Positions 1 through 9,106 of a stretch of DNA of 64,000 bases are shown piece after piece (the first letter of the stretch is position 1; each line of letters opens with the position of its first letter). Source of the stretch: Cupriavidus sp. (GTDB lineage: Bacteria; Pseudomonadota; Gammaproteobacteria; Burkholderiales; Burkholderiaceae); assembly GCA_031181345.1 (NCBI GenBank), contig JAPSLC010000014.1:27236-91235 (forward strand), written 5' to 3'. The position numbers were made by a program, and so were the translations under genes. The notes below the pieces were generated by a model. It was not told the origin of the DNA and ran no database searches. It saw only the letters and a list, made by a program, of their open reading frames with translations.

Positions 1-149
1 AGCAGCACGCCGAGCTGCGCGTTCAGTTCGTCCACCTCGCCGATGGCGGCGATGCGCAGGCTGTCCTTGCCGGTGCGGCTGCCGTCGCCCAGCCCGGTGG
101 TACCCGCATCGCCGGTGCGGGTGGCGATTCGGCTCAATCGATTGCCCAT
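1..149 (-). CDS. Cob(I)alamin adenosyltransferase, PduO type (N-terminal part only)
   Basis: Transfers the adenosyl group of ATP to cob(I)alamin to make coenzyme B12. Only the first 49 codons are in the window; the rest lies beyond the left edge. The start MGNRLSRIATRTGDAGTTGL carries the family's N-terminal ATP-binding signature (TRTGDxGTTGLGDGSR), followed by an IGEVDELNAQLG segment typical of PduO-type enzymes. A strong GGAGGAC Shine-Dalgarno lies 7 bases before the ATG and fixes the start. It is divergent from the flavoprotein gene that begins at 338. The call rests on the conserved N-terminus only. Confidence 0.85.
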   Translation of the reverse strand, partial: MGNRLSRIATRTGDAGTTGLGDGSRTGKDSLRIAAIGEVDELNAQLGVL

Positions 150-337
150 GGAAGTCCTCCGTCACGATGTCGCATTATGGCGCGCCATGCACGCGGCGTA
201 GAATAACGGGGTCCGCAACACCGGGCCGCCCCGCGCGGCCGCATCCAGACACGGGCAGCGACGCGCTCGGTCGCCTTCGAATGGCAACCGCAGCCAGCCC
301 AGGCAAGCCAGCCCGCCCAGCCCCGCCGGAGACCAGC

Positions 338-1756
338 ATGAACCATCCCACGCCCCACGCCGACCTGACTCGCTGTCCGCTGCCGCCGGAAGTGGCCGAC
401 GCCCTGCAGGCGCGCTTCGGCGAGCGCTTCACCACCTCGGCGGGCGTGCGCGAGCATCACGGCCGCGACGAATCGCCGTTCCCGCCGGCCCCGCCCGACG
501 CCGTGGTGTTCGCCCATAGCACCGAAGAGGTCGCCGAGGTGGCGAAGCTGTGCAACGCCCACGGCGTGCCGCTGATTCCCTACGGTGCCGGCTCGTCGCT
601 GGAAGGCCATCTGCTGGCCGTGGCCGGCGGCATCAGCGTGGATCTGTCGCAGATGAACCAGGTGCTGGCGGTCCAGCCCGAGGACCTGACCGTCACCGTC
701 CAGCCCGGCGTCACGCGCAAGCAGCTGAACCAGGAAATCAAGGACACCGGCCTGTTCTTTCCGATCGACCCGGGCGCCGACGCCTCGCTGGGCGGCATGT
801 GCGCAACGCGCGCATCGGGCACCAACGCCGTGCGCTACGGCACCATGCGCGAGAACGTGCTGGCGCTCACCGTGGTGACCGCCGACGGCCGCGTGATCAA
901 GACCGGTACCCATGCCCGCAAGTCCTCGGCCGGCTACGACCTGACCCGGCTGTTCGTCGGCAGCGAAGGGACGCTCGGCATCATCACCGAGATCACGGTG
1001 CGGCTGTATCCGCAGCCCGAGGCGATCTCGGCCGCGGTCTGCGCCTTCCCCGACATGGGCAGCGCGGTGCGGGCCGTGATCGACACCATCCAGCTGGGCG
1101 TGCCGGTGGCGCGGGTCGAGTTCGTCGACGCCCTCGCGATCCGCGCGATCAACCGCCATGACCGGCTGACGCTGCCGGAAAGCCCGCATCTGTTCTTCGA
1201 ATTCCACGGCACCGAGGCCGGCGTGCGCGAGCAGGCCGAGACGGTGCAGCAGATCACCGCGGAGCATGGCGGCCAGGGCTTCGAATGGGCGACGCGGCCG
1301 GAAGACCGCAGCCGGCTGTGGAACGCCCGCCATACCGCCTACTTCGCGATGCTGCAGCTCAAGCCGGGCTGCCGGGCGGTGACCACCGACGTCTGCGTGC
1401 CGATCTCCCGGCTGGCGGACTGCGTGGTCGAGACCGAGCGCGACCTGATCGCCTCGGGCCTGCCCTGCCCGATCGTCGGCCACGTCGGCGACGGCAATTT
1501 CCACGTGGCGATCCTGACCGATCCCGACAAGCCCGAGGAACTGCAACAGGCCGAGGCGCTGAACGCGGCGATCGTCGCGCGCGCGCTGGCGATGGGCGGC
1601 ACCTGCACCGGCGAGCACGGCGTCGGCCTGCACAAGATGGACTTCCTGGTCAGCGAGCATGGCGAGGACGCGCTGGACGTCATGCGTGCGATCAAGCGGG
1701 CGCTGGATCCGAACGGCATCCTGAACCCGGGCAAGATCTTCCGCCCGAGCCGCTGA
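338..1756 (+). CDS. FAD-linked oxidase, D-lactate dehydrogenase (cytochrome)-like / GlcD family
   Basis: A 472-residue flavoprotein that probably oxidises a D-2-hydroxy acid (D-lactate or glycolate) and passes electrons to the respiratory chain. The N-terminal half is a PCMH-type FAD-binding domain with PYGAGSSLEG and ASGTNAVRYGT. The C-terminal half is the FAD-oxidase C domain with GHVGDGNFH, CTGEHGVG and a terminal NPGKIF. The frame is open upstream to 167, but ATG 338 has a GGAG seven bases before it and gives the usual family length. A LysR gene follows after only 10 bases, so the two are probably co-transcribed. It is a paralogue of glcD at 2817; the substrate cannot be assigned from sequence. 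Confidence 0.85.
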   Translation: MNHPTPHADLTRCPLPPEVADALQARFGERFTTSAGVREHHGRDESPFPPAPPDAVVFAHSTEEVAEVAKLCNAHGVPLIPYGAGSSLEGHLLAVAGGISVDLSQMNQVLAVQPEDLTVTVQPGVTRKQLNQEIKDTGLFFPIDPGADASLGGMCATRASGTNAVRYGTMRENVLALTVVTADGRVIKTGTHARKSSAGYDLTRLFVGSEGTLGIITEITVRLYPQPEAISAAVCAFPDMGSAVRAVIDTIQLGVPVARVEFVDALAIRAINRHDRLTLPESPHLFFEFHGTEAGVREQAETVQQITAEHGGQGFEWATRPEDRSRLWNARHTAYFAMLQLKPGCRAVTTDVCVPISRLADCVVETERDLIASGLPCPIVGHVGDGNFHVAILTDPDKPEELQQAEALNAAIVARALAMGGTCTGEHGVGLHKMDFLVSEHGEDALDVMRAIKRALDPNGILNPGKIFRPSR

Positions 1757-1766
1757 GCCGATCCCC

Positions 1767-2657
1767 ATGGCCGCGCTGTTCAACCGCATCCCGCCGCTTC
1801 ATCTGCTGATCGCCTTCGAGGCGGCGTCGCGGCTGGGCAGCTTCGCCCGCGCGGCCGAGGAACTGTCGGTAACGCCCAGCGCGGTGTCGCACCGGATCAA
1901 GAACCTCGAAGAGCTGTGGGGCGAGGACCTGTTCGTGCGCGCCAACACCGCGCTGCGGCTGACCGCGGCCGGCACGCGCTATCTGCGCGATGTGCAGGAC
2001 GCCCTGAAGTCGCTGAACGAGCTGGCCCGGCCCGAGTACAACAAGATGCGCACGCGGCTGCGCGTCGCCACGCCGCCGACCTTCGGCCGCCAGCATCTGG
2101 TGCCGCGGCTGCCCGAGTTCGGGGCGCTCTATCCGCACATCGACCTGGAACTGCAGCTGGCCATCCCCTTCCTCGATGTGAAGGCCGAGGACACCGACGT
2201 CGAGATCCGCTATGGCACGGGCCGCTATCCGGACCTGAAGACCACGCGGCTGCTGGTCGAGCCGGTGTTTCCGGCCTGCGGGCGCGAGTACTATGAACGG
2301 ATCGACGGGCGCTCGATCACGCGCCCCGAACACCTGGCCAATCTGGTGCTGCTGCGCAGCCCGCTGGAGCCGTGGAAGCCGTGGTTCGAGACCGCGGGGC
2401 TGGACTGGCCCGAGCCGCAGAGCGGCCCGCAGTTCAACGACATCGGCTTCATGCTGGAGGCGGTCGCCTCGAACCAGGGCGTGGCCCTGGTGCGCCAGCG
2501 CATGGCGCGGCACTGGCTGTCGCTGGGCCAGATGGTGCGGCTGCTCGATATCGAATCGGAGTCGCCGCATGGCTACTACATCGTCGAGCGCGAACAGGCG
2601 CCGCTCAAGCCCGAGGCCCGCTACTTCGTCGACTGGCTGCTCAGCCTCGAGTGGTAA
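1767..2657 (+). CDS. LysR-family transcriptional regulator (GcvA-like)
   Basis: A 296-residue LysR regulator. Residues of about 8-65 form the winged helix-turn-helix (LLIAFEAASRLGSFARAAEE, then TPSAVSHRIKNLEE). The rest is a periplasmic-binding-protein-like effector domain. The N-terminus, with its PPLHLLIAFEAA stretch, resembles the GcvA/AmpR branch. It starts 10 bases after the preceding oxidase and lies just before glcD, so it probably regulates one or both oxidase genes. LysR genes are usually divergent from their targets; here the gene is co-directional and seems to ride in the same transcript. No clear Shine-Dalgarno is visible, which fits translational coupling. Confidence 0.88.
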   Translation: MAALFNRIPPLHLLIAFEAASRLGSFARAAEELSVTPSAVSHRIKNLEELWGEDLFVRANTALRLTAAGTRYLRDVQDALKSLNELARPEYNKMRTRLRVATPPTFGRQHLVPRLPEFGALYPHIDLELQLAIPFLDVKAEDTDVEIRYGTGRYPDLKTTRLLVEPVFPACGREYYERIDGRSITRPEHLANLVLLRSPLEPWKPWFETAGLDWPEPQSGPQFNDIGFMLEAVASNQGVALVRQRMARHWLSLGQMVRLLDIESESPHGYYIVEREQAPLKPEARYFVDWLLSLEW

Positions 2658-2754
2658 GGCCCGGTGCCCGGCATCCCGCCGCGCATGAGCGGTTTTGATC
2701 GGCGCGGCGCGCCGAATTCACGTGCGGCGGCGGCTGCGCGGCCATCGCCTGCGC

Positions 2755-2760
2755 TATAGT
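2755..2760 (+). promoter_or_regulatory. Possible -10 element upstream of glcD
   Basis: A TATAGT hexamer 57 bases before the glcD start, in the gap after the LysR gene. No good -35 element stands at the expected distance, so it may need an activator such as the LysR protein encoded just upstream. This is weak pattern evidence. Confidence 0.3.
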
Positions 2761-2816
2761 CTGCCGTCCCCGCCTCGCCTGCGCCGACAAGGCTGCGAGG
2801 CCATACAGGAGTCGCC

Positions 2817-4340
2817 ATGAACGCCCCGCAAGACGCTGTCATCCCCGCGGCCTCCTCCGCCGCGCTGGCCGCCGCGCTCTCGCCCGAGCAGACCGCCGAG
2901 CTGCTGCGCGAACTCGCGCGCATCCTTCCCGAGCCGGCGCTGCTGACGCGCCCCGAAGACACCGTGCCCTATGAATGCGACGGCCTCGCGGCCTATCGCC
3001 AGGTGCCGCTCGCGGTGGTGCTGCCCGATAGCGAGGAGCAGGTGATCGCAATCCTGCGGCTGTGCCACCGGCTGCGCGTCCCGGTGGTGCCGCGCGGCGC
3101 GGGCACCAGCCTGTCCGGCGGCGCGATGCCGATCGCCAGCGGCGTGGTGCTGTCGCTCGCCAAGTTCAAGCGCATCGTGTCGATCGATCCGCTGTCGCGC
3201 ACCGCGGTGGTCCAGCCTGGCGTGCGCAACCTGGCGATTTCCGAAGCCGCGGCCCCGTACGGCCTGTACTACGCGCCCGATCCCTCGTCCCAGATCGCGT
3301 GCACCATCGGCGGCAATGTCGCCGAGAATTCGGGCGGCGTGCATTGCCTGAAATACGGCCTGACCGTCCATAACGTGCTGCGCGTGCGCGCGATCACGAT
3401 GGAAGGCGATGTGGTCGAGTTCGGCAGCGCCGCGCCCGACGCGCCCGGCCTCGATCTGCTCGCGGTGCTGATCGGGTCGGAAGGCATGCTGGCGGTCACC
3501 ACCGAGGTCACCGTCAAGCTGGTGCCGCGGCCGCAGCTGGCGCAGGTCATCATGGCCAGCTTCGACGACGTCGAGAAAGGGGGCAATGCGGTGGCCGACG
3601 TGATCGCCGCCGGCATCATCCCGGCCGGGCTGGAGATGATGGACAAGCCGGCAACCGCGGCGGTCGAGGAATTCGTCCATGCCGGCTACGACCTCGACGC
3701 CGCCGCGATCCTGCTGTGCGAGTCCGATGGCACGCCGGAGGAAGTGGCCGAGGAAATCGAGCGCATGAGCGAGGTGCTGCGCGCATCCGGGGCGACCCGC
3801 ATCGCGGTGTCGCAAAGCGAGCCCGAGCGGCTGCGCTTCTGGAGCGGCCGCAAGAACGCCTTCCCCGCCGCGGGCCGGATCTCGCCCGACTACTACTGCA
3901 TGGACGGCACCATCCCGCGCAAGCACATCGGCACGCTGCTCAAGCGCATCGAGCAGATGGAGCACAAGTACGGCCTGCGCTGCATCAACGTGTTCCACGC
4001 CGGCGACGGCAACATGCACCCGCTGATCCTGTTCGATGGCGCGGACCACGACGAATGGCAGCGCGCGGAGCTGTTCGGCGCCGACATCCTGGAGACCTGC
4101 GTGGAGTTGGGCGGCACCGTCACCGGCGAGCACGGCGTCGGCGTCGAGAAGCTCAATTCGATGTGCGTGCAGTTCGCGCCGGAAGAGCGCGAGGCGTTCC
4201 TGCGCGTGAAGGCGGCGTTCGACCCGGCGCGGCTGCTCAATCCGGACAAGGCCATTCCGACGCTGGCCCGCTGCGCCGAATACGGCAAGATGCACGTGCG
4301 CCGCGGCCTGCTGCCGCATCCGGACCTGCCGCGCTTCTGA
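2817..4340 (+). CDS. glcD: Glycolate oxidase, FAD-binding subunit GlcD
   Basis: A 507-residue catalytic flavin subunit of glycolate oxidase, which converts glycolate to glyoxylate at the membrane together with GlcE and GlcF. The FAD domain shows VPRGAGTSLSGGAMP and TIGGNVAENSGG. The C-terminal domain shows FHAGDGNMHP and TGEHGVGVEKL and ends near LNPDKAIPT, all typical of GlcD. AGGAG stands seven bases before the ATG and supports the start. A channel gene (4358) separates it from glcE and glcF, but all genes run in the same direction with short gaps, so one operon is likely. Confidence 0.93.
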   Translation: MNAPQDAVIPAASSAALAAALSPEQTAELLRELARILPEPALLTRPEDTVPYECDGLAAYRQVPLAVVLPDSEEQVIAILRLCHRLRVPVVPRGAGTSLSGGAMPIASGVVLSLAKFKRIVSIDPLSRTAVVQPGVRNLAISEAAAPYGLYYAPDPSSQIACTIGGNVAENSGGVHCLKYGLTVHNVLRVRAITMEGDVVEFGSAAPDAPGLDLLAVLIGSEGMLAVTTEVTVKLVPRPQLAQVIMASFDDVEKGGNAVADVIAAGIIPAGLEMMDKPATAAVEEFVHAGYDLDAAAILLCESDGTPEEVAEEIERMSEVLRASGATRIAVSQSEPERLRFWSGRKNAFPAAGRISPDYYCMDGTIPRKHIGTLLKRIEQMEHKYGLRCINVFHAGDGNMHPLILFDGADHDEWQRAELFGADILETCVELGGTVTGEHGVGVEKLNSMCVQFAPEEREAFLRVKAAFDPARLLNPDKAIPTLARCAEYGKMHVRRGLLPHPDLPRF

Positions 4341-4357
4341 GCGAGGCCCGCACGCCG

Positions 4358-5302
4358 ATGGCCGACTACCGCCAAGCCCCTCGCAACGACGGCCCCCGCC
4401 AGGCCCAGCGCGACGACCCGCGCCGCCGGCAGGAAGCGTACGTGCGCCAGTACCTGGGCAAGCCGGACGCCGGCTGGCGCCAGCGCTGGTACACGATCAT
4501 CTTCGAGGCCGACACGCGCGAGGGCCGGCAGTTCGATGTCGCGCTGCTGCTGGCCATCGTCGCCAGCGTGCTGGTGGTGATGCTCGACAGCGTGCCGGCG
4601 ATCCACGCGCGGCTCGGGGTGGGCTTCACCGTGCTCGAGTGGATGTTCACGCTGTTGTTCACCGCCGAATACGTGATGCGCATCCTGGTGGTGCGGCGGC
4701 GGCTGCGCTATGTGTTCAGCTTCTTCGGCATCATCGACTTCGTCTCGATCATGCCGACCTGGCTGGCCTTCTTCATGCCGGAGCTGGCCTTCCTGATCGA
4801 CGTGCGCCTGCTGCGGCTGCTGCGCGTGTTCCGGATCCTGAAGCTGACGGTGTACTTCGAGGAGGCGCAGATCCTCTACCGCGCGCTGGCCAACAGCCGG
4901 CGCAAGATCTCGGTATTCCTGGGCACCGTCTTCATCATCACCGTGATCCTCGGCACCGTGATGCATGTGGTGGAGGGCCCCGAGAACGGCTTCGTCAGCA
5001 TTCCGCGCAGCATGTACTGGGCGGTGGTGACGCTGACCACCACCGGCTACGGCGACATGGTGCCGAAGACCGCCATCGGCCAGTTCATCACCTCGCTGAC
5101 CATCCTGCTCGGCTACGGCATCATCGCCTTCCCGACCGGCATCGTCGGCGCCGAACTGGCCGCCAGCATCATCCGCCGCCCGCTGACCACGCGCACCTGC
5201 GTGCATTGCCTGACCGAGGGTCACGACCCCGACGCCTCCTATTGCAAGCACTGCGGCAAGAAGCTGCCGCCCTATCAGGTCGAGGTCCCCGACAACGCCT
5301 GA
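4358..5302 (+). CDS. Voltage-gated potassium-channel-like ion transporter with C-terminal zinc ribbon
   Basis: A 314-residue inner-membrane protein with the six-helix plan of voltage-gated potassium channels. S1 is near 60-80, S2 90-112 and S3 118-140. S4 is near 148-163 with basic residues every third position (R150, R153, R156, R159, K162). The pore helix is followed by a TTTGYGD selectivity filter (228-233) and S6. After S6 comes a short cytoplasmic tail with two CxxC pairs (C281/C284 and C296/C299), which look like a small zinc ribbon. The frame is open far upstream, but ATG 358 bases into the 4-kb mark (4358), 17 bases after the glcD stop, gives the family length. It lies between glcD and glcE, which is not an obvious partner. 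Family identity is clear; ion selectivity and gating are inferred. Confidence 0.87.
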   Translation: MADYRQAPRNDGPRQAQRDDPRRRQEAYVRQYLGKPDAGWRQRWYTIIFEADTREGRQFDVALLLAIVASVLVVMLDSVPAIHARLGVGFTVLEWMFTLLFTAEYVMRILVVRRRLRYVFSFFGIIDFVSIMPTWLAFFMPELAFLIDVRLLRLLRVFRILKLTVYFEEAQILYRALANSRRKISVFLGTVFIITVILGTVMHVVEGPENGFVSIPRSMYWAVVTLTTTGYGDMVPKTAIGQFITSLTILLGYGIIAFPTGIVGAELAASIIRRPLTTRTCVHCLTEGHDPDASYCKHCGKKLPPYQVEVPDNA

Positions 5303-5435
5303 CGCCCCCGCGACGCGGACAACAGAACGAGAGAACGAGAGCGCCCGCCGGCGCGGCCGCATAGCGGCCGCACCAACGCCCGCAAAGCGCCACGAACCAC
5401 AGAAAACCAGAACCCCAGCCATCCCTGCCAACGCC

Positions 5436-6542
5436 ATGCAAGACAAGCTCGACGCCTTCCGCGATGCCATCCGGCACGCCGCCGCCAGCCGCACGCCGCT
5501 GCGCTTCACCGGCGGCGGCAGCAAGGACTTCTACGGCCAGCCGCCCCAGGGCGAGACGCTGGACACGCGCGGCCACGCCGGCATCGTCGACTACGACCCC
5601 GCCGAACTGGTGATCACCGCGCGCTGCGGCACGCCGCTGGCCGAGATCGAGGCGACCCTTGCCGAGCGGCGCCAGATGCTGGCGTTCGAGCCGCCGCACT
5701 TCGCCGGCACCGACGGCGTCAGCCGCGCGACGCTGGGCGGCGCGGTCGCGGCCGGGCTCTCCGGTCCGCGCCGGCAGTCGGTGGGCGCGCTGCGCGACTT
5801 CGTGCTCGGCGTGCAGATGATGGATGGCCGCGGCGACACGCTGCAGTTCGGCGGCCAGGTGATGAAGAACGTCGCCGGCTACGATGTCTCGCGGCTGATC
5901 GCCGGCTCGCTCGGCACGCTGGGACTGATCCTCGAAGTCTCGCTGAAGGTGCTGCCGGTGCCGTTCGACGACGCCACGCTGCGCTTCGAACTGGACGAGG
6001 CCGAAGCGCTGGCGCGCCTGAACCAGTGGGGCGGCCAGCCGCTGCCGATCGCGGCCTCGGTCTGGCACGACGGCGTGCTGCACGTACGGCTGTCCGGCGC
6101 GGCCGCAGCGCTGCGAGCGGCGCGCGAGCGCCTCGGCGGCGAGGCGCTCCCGCAAGGTGAGGCGCAGGCACTGTGGCAGGCGCTGCGCGAGCAGACCCAT
6201 CCGTTCTTCGCGCCGTCCCATGCCGGCGCGCCGCTGTGGCGCCTGGCGGTGCCGACCACGGCCACACCGCTGGCCCTGCCGCCGGCGGCGGGCGGCACGC
6301 AGCTGATCGAATGGGGCGGCGGCCAGCGCTGGTGGATTCCCGCGCAGCCGGTACCGGCCGCGCAGGTGCGGGCGATCGCGCAGGCCGCGGGCGGGCACGC
6401 CACGCTGTTTCGCAACGGCGACAAGTCCGAGGGCGTGTTTACGCCGCAGTCCGCGCCATTGATGGCGATCCACGCGCGGCTGAAGGCGGCCTTCGATCCG
6501 GCCGGCACCTTCAATCCCGGGCGGCTGTACCCGGAGTTCTGA
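5436..6542 (+). CDS. glcE: Glycolate oxidase, FAD-binding subunit GlcE
   Basis: A 368-residue second flavin subunit of glycolate oxidase. It has the FAD-binding fold (LRFTGGGSKDFYG near the N-terminus, then RATLGGAVAAGLSGPRR and MKNVAGYDVSRL) but lacks the long C-terminal domain of GlcD, as is usual for GlcE. It ends with FNPGRLYPEF. It lies 133 bases after the channel gene and 99 bases before glcF. Confidence 0.93.
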   Translation: MQDKLDAFRDAIRHAAASRTPLRFTGGGSKDFYGQPPQGETLDTRGHAGIVDYDPAELVITARCGTPLAEIEATLAERRQMLAFEPPHFAGTDGVSRATLGGAVAAGLSGPRRQSVGALRDFVLGVQMMDGRGDTLQFGGQVMKNVAGYDVSRLIAGSLGTLGLILEVSLKVLPVPFDDATLRFELDEAEALARLNQWGGQPLPIAASVWHDGVLHVRLSGAAAALRAARERLGGEALPQGEAQALWQALREQTHPFFAPSHAGAPLWRLAVPTTATPLALPPAAGGTQLIEWGGGQRWWIPAQPVPAAQVRAIAQAAGGHATLFRNGDKSEGVFTPQSAPLMAIHARLKAAFDPAGTFNPGRLYPEF

Positions 6543-6641
6543 ATCCGCGCTCTTCCGGCATTCGCTGACACAAGCGCCCCGGCAAGTCTCAACGACAAAA
6601 GCCAACGACAAGCCGGCGCGACAAACACACTGGTCCCCATC

Positions 6642-7886
6642 ATGCAAACGACCCTGGCCGATTTCCTCCGCGACACGCCCGATGGCGAAGAAGCCAAGTC
6701 CATCGTCGGCAAGTGCGTGCACTGCGGCTTCTGTACCGCGACCTGCCCGACCTATCAGCTGCTCGGCGACGAGCTCGACGGGCCGCGTGGGCGCATCTAC
6801 CTGATGAAGCAGGTGCTCGAGGGCAATCCCGTCACCGAAAGCACGCGCCTGCATCTGGACCGCTGCCTGACCTGCCGCAACTGCGAATCGACCTGCCCGT
6901 CCGGCGTGACCTACGGCCGGCTGGTCGATATCGGCCGCCAGGTCGTCGACGAGCGGCTGGCCGAGCAGGGCCTGCATCGCCCGGCGCGCCAGCGCATCGC
7001 GCGCTGGATGCTGCGCGAAGGGCTGACGCGGCCGCGCCTGTTCGGCGCGGCGATGCGCATGGGGCAGCTGGTGCGTCCGCTGTTGCCCGAGGTGCTGCGC
7101 AACAAGGTGCCGGTGGCCGCGCCCGCGGGGGCATGGCCGCAACGCGAGCATGCCCGCAAGATGCTGTTGCTGGCCGGCTGCGTGCAGCCGTCGATGTCGC
7201 CCGACATCAATGCGGCGACCGCGCGCGTGTTCGATCGTCTCGGCGTGCAGATGGTGGTCGCGCCCGAGGCCGGTTGTTGCGGGGCAATCCGCTACCACAA
7301 TGGCGACCATGCGGGCGGGCTCGACAATATGCGCCGCAATATCGATGCGTGGTGGCCGCATGTCGAAGCCGGCGCCGAGGCCATCGTGATGAACGCGTCG
7401 GGCTGCGGCGTGATGGTCAAGGAGTACGGCCATCTGCTGCGTCACGACGCGAAGTACGCCGAGCGGGCGGCGCGCATCTCGGCGCTGACGCGCGACGTCT
7501 CCGAGCTGCTGCCCGCGTTCGCCGAGCCGCTGCAACGCCTGGCCGAGGCCGCGCCGCCGCCCGCGCAGCGGGTCGCATGGCACCCGCCCTGCACGTTGCA
7601 GCACGGCCAGCAGATTCGCGGCAAGGTCGAGGCGCTCTTGACCGCACTCGGCGTGGAGGTCAAACTCTGCGCTGACAGCCACCTGTGCTGCGGATCGGCG
7701 GGTACTTATTCGGTATTGCAGCCCGATCTGGCCTATCGCCTGCGCGACGACAAGCTCGCCAAACTGCAGGCCACGCAGCCGGACACCATCGTGTCCGCCA
7801 ATATCGGCTGCATCACCCATCTGCAAAGCGGCACGCAGACCCCGGTGCTGCACTGGATCGAACTGGTGGATCGCATGCTCGGTTGA
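6642..7886 (+). CDS. glcF: Glycolate oxidase, iron-sulfur subunit GlcF
   Basis: A 414-residue iron-sulfur subunit that carries electrons from the GlcD/GlcE flavins. Two ferredoxin-type 4Fe-4S motifs are visible: C25, C28, C31, C35 (CVHCGFCTATCP) and C75, C78, C81, C85 (CLTCRNCESTCP). Two cysteine-rich CCG-type domains follow (AGCCGAIRYHNGD, SGCG, PPCTLQH and DSHLCCGSAGTYS). The length is normal for GlcF. It closes the glc block; the cidA-type gene begins 66 bases later. Confidence 0.95.
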   Translation: MQTTLADFLRDTPDGEEAKSIVGKCVHCGFCTATCPTYQLLGDELDGPRGRIYLMKQVLEGNPVTESTRLHLDRCLTCRNCESTCPSGVTYGRLVDIGRQVVDERLAEQGLHRPARQRIARWMLREGLTRPRLFGAAMRMGQLVRPLLPEVLRNKVPVAAPAGAWPQREHARKMLLLAGCVQPSMSPDINAATARVFDRLGVQMVVAPEAGCCGAIRYHNGDHAGGLDNMRRNIDAWWPHVEAGAEAIVMNASGCGVMVKEYGHLLRHDAKYAERAARISALTRDVSELLPAFAEPLQRLAEAAPPPAQRVAWHPPCTLQHGQQIRGKVEALLTALGVEVKLCADSHLCCGSAGTYSVLQPDLAYRLRDDKLAKLQATQPDTIVSANIGCITHLQSGTQTPVLHWIELVDRMLG

Positions 7887-7952
7887 CGGTGCGCGGGGGC
7901 TGCCGCAGGCGGAATCGCGGTGATTCCGCCTGCCGACCAACCTGCCCCTCGC

Positions 7953-8351
7953 ATGCTCCAGACGCTTGCCATCCTGCTGGTATTCCAATCCGTGGGCGAG
8001 GTGTTCAGCTACGCGCTGCGCCTGCCCGTGCCCGGTCCCGTGATCGGCATGATCCTGCTGTTCTGCTGGCTCGCGATCGACGATCGCCTGCTGGCGATCA
8101 TCCAGGGCACCACCGCCGAACTGCTCAAGCACCTGTCGCTGCTGTTCGTGCCGGCCGGCGTCGGCATCATGGTGCACGGCAGCCGCATCGGCGGCGAATG
8201 GATGCCGATCATCGTCGCGCTGGTGCTGTCGACCTGGCTGGCCATCGCCACCACGGCGCTGGTCACGCGCGCGCTGATGCGCAAACCCCCGTCCTCCCCC
8301 ACCGGCCCCGCTGGGGACCCTGCCGCAACCGACGCGGGAGAGACGCGATGA
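7953..8351 (+). CDS. CidA/LrgA family membrane protein
   Basis: A 132-residue hydrophobic protein with about four membrane helices and the family features VFQSVGEVF and PVPGPVIGMILLF. LrgA/CidA proteins are holin-like and, in several bacteria, work with LrgB/CidB in lysis control or in export of small organic acids such as pyruvate or glycolate. ATG 7953 fits the family N-terminus; an in-frame GTG at 7920 would add 11 non-conserved residues. Its stop overlaps the next start (ATGA), so the pair is translationally coupled. Sitting after glcF suggests a link to two- or three-carbon acid metabolism; that is inference. Confidence 0.85.
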   Translation: MLQTLAILLVFQSVGEVFSYALRLPVPGPVIGMILLFCWLAIDDRLLAIIQGTTAELLKHLSLLFVPAGVGIMVHGSRIGGEWMPIIVALVLSTWLAIATTALVTRALMRKPPSSPTGPAGDPAATDAGETR

Positions 8352-9070
8352 CCCCGCGCCTGAACGAGATCTGGGTCTATCTGGCCGCCAGCCCGCTGCT
8401 CGGGCTGACCGCGACGCTGCTGGCCTATGTGTTCGCCTTCCGCATCTACGAACGCGCGCGTTTTTCGCCGCTGGCCAATCCGGTGATGATCTCGGTCGCA
8501 CTGCTGGTCGCGGTGCTGACCGTGACCGGCACGCCGTACCAGACCTACTTCGACGGCGCGCAGTTCGTGCACTTCCTGCTTGGGCCGGCCACGGTGGCGC
8601 TCGCGGTGCCGCTCTACCAGCAGTTGCCGAAGCTGCGCGCACACGTGCTGCCGCTGCTGGGCGGGCTGCTGGCGGGCTCGCTGGTCGCCGTGGTGTCGGC
8701 AGTCGGCATCGCCTGGCTGCTGGGCGCCTCGCCCGAGGTGGTGCGCTCGCTGGCGCCCAAGTCGGTGACCATTCCGATCGCGATGGGCGTGGCCGAGAAG
8801 ATCGGCGGCCTGCCGTCGCTGACCGCCGTGCTGGTGATGGGCACGGGCATCATCGGCGCGATCAGCGCGACCAAGATCCTGAACCTGCTCGGCATGCGCG
8901 ACTACAGCGTGCGTGGCTTCGCCACCGGGCTGGCGGCGCACGGCATCGGTACCGCGCGCGCCTTCCAGGTCAATCAGGAGGCTGGCGCCTTCGCCGCGCT
9001 CGGCATGGGCCTGAACGGCGTGCTGACCGCGGTGCTGGTGCCCTTGCTGGCGACGTGGATGCCGCGCTGA
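8348..9070 (+). CDS. CidB/LrgB family membrane protein
   Basis: A 240-residue polytopic membrane protein. The family signature is visible in the second half: PKSVTIPIAMGVAEKIGG, TGIIGA and a TGLAAHGIGTARAF stretch. Its start overlaps the cidA-type stop by four bases (ATGA). It ends the rightward block and converges on the glutathione peroxidase gene, with only 36 bases between them. Confidence 0.88.
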   Translation: MTPRLNEIWVYLAASPLLGLTATLLAYVFAFRIYERARFSPLANPVMISVALLVAVLTVTGTPYQTYFDGAQFVHFLLGPATVALAVPLYQQLPKLRAHVLPLLGGLLAGSLVAVVSAVGIAWLLGASPEVVRSLAPKSVTIPIAMGVAEKIGGLPSLTAVLVMGTGIIGAISATKILNLLGMRDYSVRGFATGLAAHGIGTARAFQVNQEAGAFAALGMGLNGVLTAVLVPLLATWMPR

Positions 9071-9106
9071 TTCGGGACTGAGCGCCGGGCGCCGGCCGCT
9101 GCGGCT

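Noticed and set aside
5169..8642. A 1157-codon open frame on the minus strand across glcE, glcF and the cidA-type gene
   Set aside because: It is the antisense of well-recognised proteins; its translation is low-complexity, rich in Arg, Ala, His and Gly, as expected from GC-rich codon positions.
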